The position numbers were made by a program, and so were the translations under genes. Positions 21,952 through 26,700 of a stretch of 26,700 nt of DNA are shown piece after piece. Origin of the DNA: CAYWMP01 sp964459445 (GTDB lineage: Bacteria > Desulfobacterota > DSM-4660 > Desulfatiglandales > HGW-15); contig CAYWMP010000070.1 of NCBI GenBank assembly GCA_964459445.1, positions 1-26,700 of the forward strand, read 5' to 3'. The notes beneath the pieces were generated by a model that saw only the letters and a program-made list of their open reading frames with translations, was not told the DNA's origin and made no database searches. Within the stretch, counting starts at the first letter, position 1. Each line of letters begins with the position of its first letter.

Positions 21952-21980
21952 TTGAAAAACAGTGATTTTCGTGAGATAAG
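21952..21980 (+). promoter_or_regulatory. Candidate promoter of the flavoprotein gene
   Basis: TTGAAA (21952-21957), a 17-base spacer and GATAAG (21975-21980) resemble a sigma-70 promoter (5 of 6 and 4 of 6 matches), 45 bases before the start codon. Confidence 0.35.
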
Positions 21981-22024
21981 AAATGACGGTTTAAATAAAA
22001 AGAGAGATAGAGGGGAAAAAACAT

Positions 22025-23365
22025 ATGCGCTTTGTCATCATCGGCGGGGATGCTGCGGGAATGAGCGCAGCAAGTCGTGCAAAAAGAAATCAACCTGATT
22101 TGGACGTCATTGTCCTGGAAATGACCCAGGACGTCTCATACAGCGCCTGTGGGATGCCTTACAACATTGCAGAAAGGCAACGAGATATAGATGATCTTGT
22201 GGTGAGGCACGCAAAGGTCTTTAGAGATAAACAGGGCATAGACCTGAGAACAGGACATCGCGTTGAAACCCTGCTCCTTGATACCAAAGAGGTTACGGGG
22301 AAGGTCCTGGGAGGCGAAGCCTTTGCCCTCCCCTATGACAAGTTGATGATCGCCACAGGGGCCAAACCCATCATGCCTGACCTACCGGGAATTGATCTTC
22401 CCGGTGTTATGGCCCTTAAAAGCCTTGAAGATGGGCGAAGAATCAAACACTTCATTTCATCTAACGGGGTCAAGAGGGCCGTGATCATCGGAATGGGATA
22501 TATTGCCCTTGAAATGGTTGAGGCCTTGCATGCCCTAGGCATCGAGGTAGAGATGGTTAAACCGCGATCCGTTTTTATGCCCTGGATGCATCAAGATATG
22601 GCTGACGTGGTCAAGGATGAAATTGAGAGCCACGGTGTCAAGATGCATCTTGGTTACAAAATCAAACGCATCGAAAGGTCGAGTGATCAATTAAATGTGG
22701 TTTGCGATGGGGGTGTCCTCGAAGGGGATATGGTCCTGGTCGGCATAGGAGTCAGGCCAAGAAGTGAACTTGCACAAGCCGCCGGCCTTGATTTGGGACC
22801 CGGAAACGCCATTTCCGTGGATAGGAAGCTCAAGACTTCTCACGAGGATGTCTATGCCGCAGGCGATTGTGCCGATGCATTCCACATTGTCACCGGCAAA
22901 AAGACATGGATTCCACTCGCACTCAGGGCCAATCGAGCCGGGTGGGCCGTGGCCGACAATATCCTGGGTAAAAATACGGAACTGGAAGGTGTAGCGGGTA
23001 CAGCCGTATTCAAGGTCTTTGAAATGCAGGTGGCCAGGACCGGCCTGAGCGTAGCCCAGGCTGAAGAGGTCGGATTCGATCCCGCAGAGGCGATCATCAA
23101 GACCGGATCTAGGGCCCATGCCCATCCGGGCAGCACGGATATCTGGGTACAGATAGTTGGCGATAAAAAAACGGGACTGTTGCTAGGCACCCAGCTTATA
23201 GGCAAGGAAGGGGCAGCCCATCGGGTGAATGCGCCTGCAGTGGCCTTACATGCCAAAATGACCGTCGAGGAATACTGTCAATCCGATCTGGCCTATGCCC
23301 CTCCCTTTGGACCAACCTGGGACCCAACACTCATTGCAGGAAACCAACTTATGAAAAAGCTCTAA
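22025..23365 (+). CDS. CoA-disulfide reductase-like FAD/NAD(P)H oxidoreductase
   Basis: This cytoplasmic flavoprotein of 446 residues has the class-III pyridine nucleotide-disulfide reductase layout. The FAD loop is IGGDAAGMSAA (6-16), a single redox cysteine Cys42 lies in YSACGMPY, an NAD(P)H-binding segment IIGMGYIALE follows at about 154-163, and a closing FAD motif AAGDCAD lies near 279-285. The C-terminal dimer domain ends with YAPPFGPTWDP. Relatives with one such cysteine reduce CoA disulfide, CoA persulfide or polysulfide, or reduce O2 to water (Nox). There is no rhodanese domain. Start at the ATG at 22025 with GAGGGG upstream. It is followed after 8 bases by a metallo-beta-lactamase-fold hydrolase with no ribosome site of its own, so the pair is co-translated. 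The precise substrate cannot be decided. Confidence 0.85.
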   Translation: MRFVIIGGDAAGMSAASRAKRNQPDLDVIVLEMTQDVSYSACGMPYNIAERQRDIDDLVVRHAKVFRDKQGIDLRTGHRVETLLLDTKEVTGKVLGGEAFALPYDKLMIATGAKPIMPDLPGIDLPGVMALKSLEDGRRIKHFISSNGVKRAVIIGMGYIALEMVEALHALGIEVEMVKPRSVFMPWMHQDMADVVKDEIESHGVKMHLGYKIKRIERSSDQLNVVCDGGVLEGDMVLVGIGVRPRSELAQAAGLDLGPGNAISVDRKLKTSHEDVYAAGDCADAFHIVTGKKTWIPLALRANRAGWAVADNILGKNTELEGVAGTAVFKVFEMQVARTGLSVAQAEEVGFDPAEAIIKTGSRAHAHPGSTDIWVQIVGDKKTGLLLGTQLIGKEGAAHRVNAPAVALHAKMTVEEYCQSDLAYAPPFGPTWDPTLIAGNQLMKKL

Positions 23366-23373
23366 TCCTATCA

Positions 23374-24036
23374 ATGACCAAACCCATCATCAAACAATTC
23401 CCCGTAGGTGATTTTGAAGTTTTCACCTATATCGTGGCCTGCCCCGAAACCCAAGAGGCCGTGATCATCGATCCTGCCGGAGAGGCCGCGAGGCTGGCCG
23501 GCGTGGTCCAAGATCAAGGATTTGCGGTCCAATATATTCTCAACACACACGGTCATGCGGATCACGTTGTGGCTAATCAGGAATTAAAAGATGTTCTGGG
23601 TGTCCCGGTCTGCATGCATGAAGCAGACGATGATTTCTTTTCCAGGAACGATGGTCGCAGCACACCCGAAAATGAGTTAGGACGCCTGCCTTCGGAATCG
23701 GTTGATATCCGATTGAAAGACGGCGATGTTTTAGAGGTAGGAACACTCAGAGTAGAAGTCTTACACACCCCCGGTCATACGCCGGGCTCAGTATGTTTTC
23801 TCGTGGCCGGGAATTTATTCACCGGCGACACGCTGTTTGTTGGCGCGGCTGGAAGAACGGATCTCGAAGGGTCGTCACTCGATTCACTCCTCAATTCCAT
23901 AGAAAAGAAACTGCTTGAACTGCCTGACGAGACCAAGCTTTGGCCTGGACACGATTACGGTGATGCTCCAACCTCTACCATCGGTCGCGAGAAGAAAGAG
24001 AACATCTATATCACCGATTTTATCCTTGATGCCTAA
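23374..24036 (+). CDS. Metallo-beta-lactamase-fold hydrolase (glyoxalase II / YcbL-like)
   Basis: The 220-residue soluble protein has all ligands for a two-metal site: His59, His61, Asp63 and His64 (THGHADH), His135 (HTPGHTPGS), Asp152 (FTGDTLF) and His193 (WPGHDYGD). AAGRTDL (158-164) and STIGREKKEN (201-210) are typical of the YcbL/glyoxalase II-like and ETHE1-like branches. A thioester or persulfide substrate is therefore likely. It begins 8 bases after the flavoprotein stop with no clear ribosome site, which implies translational coupling. Together the pair suggests handling of CoA-bound sulfur or a glutathione/CoA thioester; that is inference. Whether it is a hydrolase or a persulfide dioxygenase cannot be decided from these motifs. 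Confidence 0.85.
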   Translation: MTKPIIKQFPVGDFEVFTYIVACPETQEAVIIDPAGEAARLAGVVQDQGFAVQYILNTHGHADHVVANQELKDVLGVPVCMHEADDDFFSRNDGRSTPENELGRLPSESVDIRLKDGDVLEVGTLRVEVLHTPGHTPGSVCFLVAGNLFTGDTLFVGAAGRTDLEGSSLDSLLNSIEKKLLELPDETKLWPGHDYGDAPTSTIGREKKENIYITDFILDA

Positions 24037-24115
24037 TATCTGAGGTACCGCTGGGGATGTCCTCCTGGCACTCCTGGCAAAAACAAGACATGCAATGTGA
24101 TGTGAGGGTCCTAAT

Positions 24116-26578
24116 ATGGAGAACGATGCTGAGACAAAAGCGCAATTGACTGAAGAAATTGAAGAGCTTCGCGAGCAGCTTGCTGAATGCAGATCTCTCA
24201 ACAAATCACTGGAAAACAGAATTGATGCTCTGCAGGAATCGGAATCCGGATTCAGGCAACTCTTTGAAAACAACCCGCAACCCATGTGGATCAACGACCT
24301 GGAGACCCTGGCCTTTCTGGCCGTAAACAAAGCCGCCGTTCATCATTATGGTTATTCTGAGGACGAATTTCTTTCCATGACCATCAAAGACATACAGCCT
24401 CCCGAAGACATTAAACCCCTCCTTAATAACGTTTCCGGGGTAACCGAGGGTCTGGATGAAGCCGGTACATGGAGACACATAACGAAAGACGGGGCCATGA
24501 TCGATGTTGAAATTACTTTCCATACCTTAACCTTCAATGGAAGAAAAGCCGAGCTTGTTCTTGCTTATAATATCACGAAACGAAAAAAAGCCGAGGCGGC
24601 GTTGCGTGAAAGCGAAGAGAAATTTCGCCGAATATTTGAAACTGCTGCCGTCTCTCTTTGGGAGGAAGATTTTTCTGAGGTGGTATTGGCCATTGAAAAC
24701 CTGAAAGTGGAAGGCATCAATGATTTTCGCGCTTTTCTGGACGAGCACCCTGAATTCGTAGAACAAGCTATAGGCATGGTAAATATCAAAGATGTTAATG
24801 CCGCAACGCTTAAACTATATGGGGCTCAGTCCAAAAAAGAATTCACGCATTCACTCGACAAAATCTTCGTTCAGGAAACGACACCATTATTCAAAGAGGA
24901 GCTCATTGCGATTGCTGAAGGAAAGACATCCTTCGAGTGCGAGGGAGTTGCAAAATCCTTTGATGGCAAACTCATGCACATCCTTGTAAGTATGAAGCTT
25001 CCTGCAAAAAAGGAACAATTCGGCAATGTACTCGTAAGCATCATGGACATCACAAAACGACGAATGGCTGAAGAAGCCCTTTCAAGAAGTGAGGAACGTT
25101 ACCGCTCCTTTTTCGAACTCAACCCATCCGGGGCTTACATTTCAAGACCCGATGGCTCCCTGGTAGCCTGTAATACGTCCTTTATGAATATTTTTGGGTT
25201 TCACTCTGCTCAAGACGCTATGAACTCGAATCTCGAAATTATATATCCAGATCCTTCTTCTCGAACCGAATTCGTAAATCTAGTCAAAAAGGAAAAGGAG
25301 CTCCTGCAACACCAATGCGAGCTTCAACATGTTGACGGCACCCCGGTACATGTTGTCGAAAATGTTGTGGGCATTTTTGATGAGCAAGACAATCTGATGG
25401 AGATTCAGGGATTCCTTGTTGATGTGACCATGCAGCGAGATCTGGAGATGCAGTTGCGACAGGCAGTAAAAATGGAAGCCATCGGCACCTTGGCGGGCGG
25501 TATCGCCCATGATTTTAACAATCTCCTCATGGGAATCCTTGGGAACGCCTCATTGATGCTCCTTGAAAAAGACTCTAACGATCAGGACTATGAAAAGCTC
25601 AAGAACATCGAGCTCTACGTTCAAAATGGGGCTGAACTCACCAGACAATTGTTGGGTTTTGCAAGGGGAGGAAAATATGAGGTCAAACCGACCGACCTCA
25701 ACAGGATAATCAGCGGGACCTCAGAGATGTTTAGTCGTACCAGAAAGGAGATTGCTATCCATTCGAAGCTCGCAGAGGATTTATCTGCAGTGGAAGTAGA
25801 CCAAGGGCAGATCGAACAGGTGCTTTTGAATCTATTCGTGAACGCTTGGCAAGCCATGCCCGGGGGCGGAAACCTTTATCTCGAAACAGCAAACATTTTC
25901 CTTGATGAGAATTCCGTTAAACAATTAAAGATAGAAAGCGGTCTGTACGTGAGAATCTCCGTTACAGATACCGGTTTGGGGATGGACAGAGCGACTCAGG
26001 AGAAGATATTTGATCCCTTTTTCACTACAAAAGAGATGAACCGGGGTACCGGCCTGGGTCTCGCCTCAGCTTACGGCATCATCAAGAATCATGGGGGCCT
26101 CATCAACGTTTACAGCGAAAAGGGTGAAGGAACCACCTTCAACATATTCCTGCCGGCCTCACAAAAAGAGGTCCAGAAAATCGGGGACCAGGCAACAGCG
26201 TTAAAGGAAGGTTCGGAAACCGTCCTACTCGTTGATGACGAGGAGATGATTCTCGATGTCGGGGAAAAATTTCTTAAGGAATTAGGATATGGCGTTTTGG
26301 TCGCAAGCGGAGGTGAAAAGGCGATTGAGATTTACAGCACGAATCCAGACGCAATCGATCTGGTTGTCTTGGATATGATCATGCCGGGTATGAGCGGTGG
26401 AGAGACCTTCGACAGATTGAAAGAGATCAACCCCGGCCTCAGGGTTCTTCTTTCCAGTGGTTACAGTATGAACGATCAGGCAAAAGAGATATTGGCCCGT
26501 GGTTGTGACGGGTTCCTACAAAAGCCCTTCAATTTGAAGAATCTATCGGAGAAACTGCGGGAGATTTTGGATAAATAG
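24116..26578 (+). CDS. PAS-rich hybrid sensor histidine kinase with C-terminal receiver
   Basis: This 820-residue signalling protein has no membrane helix and so is cytoplasmic. A short coiled coil (5-45) is followed by three PAS-type sensor regions (about 46-155, 165-318 and 325-440), each ending in the usual DITKRK-like linker. The kinase core has His465 in the H-box (GGIAHDFNNLL), Asn576 in the N-box, Asp618 (VTDTGLGM) and the G-box GTGLGLA (644-650). A receiver (702-818) has Asp707/708, phospho-acceptor Asp753 (VVLDMIMPG) and Lys803. The HDFNN form is typical of hybrid kinases that use their own receiver. GAGGG lies nine bases before the ATG. No response regulator or output gene adjoins, so its target is unknown. 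Confidence 0.92.
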   Translation: MENDAETKAQLTEEIEELREQLAECRSLNKSLENRIDALQESESGFRQLFENNPQPMWINDLETLAFLAVNKAAVHHYGYSEDEFLSMTIKDIQPPEDIKPLLNNVSGVTEGLDEAGTWRHITKDGAMIDVEITFHTLTFNGRKAELVLAYNITKRKKAEAALRESEEKFRRIFETAAVSLWEEDFSEVVLAIENLKVEGINDFRAFLDEHPEFVEQAIGMVNIKDVNAATLKLYGAQSKKEFTHSLDKIFVQETTPLFKEELIAIAEGKTSFECEGVAKSFDGKLMHILVSMKLPAKKEQFGNVLVSIMDITKRRMAEEALSRSEERYRSFFELNPSGAYISRPDGSLVACNTSFMNIFGFHSAQDAMNSNLEIIYPDPSSRTEFVNLVKKEKELLQHQCELQHVDGTPVHVVENVVGIFDEQDNLMEIQGFLVDVTMQRDLEMQLRQAVKMEAIGTLAGGIAHDFNNLLMGILGNASLMLLEKDSNDQDYEKLKNIELYVQNGAELTRQLLGFARGGKYEVKPTDLNRIISGTSEMFSRTRKEIAIHSKLAEDLSAVEVDQGQIEQVLLNLFVNAWQAMPGGGNLYLETANIFLDENSVKQLKIESGLYVRISVTDTGLGMDRATQEKIFDPFFTTKEMNRGTGLGLASAYGIIKNHGGLINVYSEKGEGTTFNIFLPASQKEVQKIGDQATALKEGSETVLLVDDEEMILDVGEKFLKELGYGVLVASGGEKAIEIYSTNPDAIDLVVLDMIMPGMSGGETFDRLKEINPGLRVLLSSGYSMNDQAKEILARGCDGFLQKPFNLKNLSEKLREILDK

Positions 26579-26660
26579 AAAAACTCAAACCAATACGCTT
26601 ACCGTATCTTACCTGTTTCACGCGCCGGACCCATTTTTCTCAGCCACCCATCAAATCACA

Positions 26661-26685
26661 CATCTATATATTTGGTAGATAGATG
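26661..26685. other. Small inverted repeat after the kinase gene
   Basis: CATCTAT and ATAGATG form a 7-bp pair over 11 bases near the end of the window. It has no T-run, and its role is unknown. The remaining 122 bases after the kinase hold nothing else recognisable. Confidence 0.25.
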
Positions 26686-26700
26686 AACGTATTCTATGTT

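Overview
The window most resembles an anaerobic or facultative member of the Desulfobacterota (former Deltaproteobacteria). The evidence is an elongation factor G of the mitochondria-like type known from spirochaetes, planctomycetes and deltaproteobacteria, a ferredoxin-like pyrimidine reductase pair, and many phrase-like inverted repeats between genes. The assignment is inference; no 16S rRNA or other firm marker is present. I saw no tRNA, rRNA, CRISPR array or intact insertion sequence.

Region 1 (1-960): a small two-helix membrane protein with its own leader, then a repeat island and the terminator of the next transcription unit.

Region 2 (961-12453) is the core of the window: eight minus-strand genes transcribed from about 11.6 kb towards 1 kb, with an AsnC/Lrp regulator facing away from them. 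In transcription order they are a (methyl)malonate-semialdehyde dehydrogenase, an unrecognised 142-residue protein coupled to it, a beta-ureidopropionase, a class III aminotransferase, PreT, PreA, a dihydropyrimidinase and a nucleobase permease. Together they form an uninterrupted route: import of uracil or thymine, reduction with NADH, ring opening, release of ammonia and CO2, transamination of beta-alanine or beta-aminoisobutyrate, and oxidative decarboxylation to acetyl-CoA or propionyl-CoA. NADH spent in the first step is regained in the last. Three of the gaps inside the cluster carry imperfect inverted repeats.

Region 3 (12454-15645): a RecA/KaiC-like ATPase and the mitochondrial-type EF-G, both on the minus strand, ending in a strong terminator hairpin whose tip is a REP-like module.

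Region 4 (15646-21900): a minus-strand beta-oxidation operon with the gene order hydroxyacyl-CoA dehydrogenase/enoyl-CoA hydratase, thiolase, acyl-CoA dehydrogenase. This order and the protein sizes match the Bacillus fadN-fadA-fadE operon. A palindrome very close to the Bacillus FadR box lies about 100 bp upstream.

Region 5 (21900-26700): plus-strand genes for a CoA-disulfide-reductase-like flavoprotein, a metallo-beta-lactamase-fold hydrolase next to it, and a three-PAS hybrid histidine kinase with a C-terminal receiver.

No obviously foreign mobile system is present. The least explained items are the 142-residue protein inside the pyrimidine cluster, the phrase-built intergenic inverted repeats, and the Firmicute-like operator in front of the fad operon.
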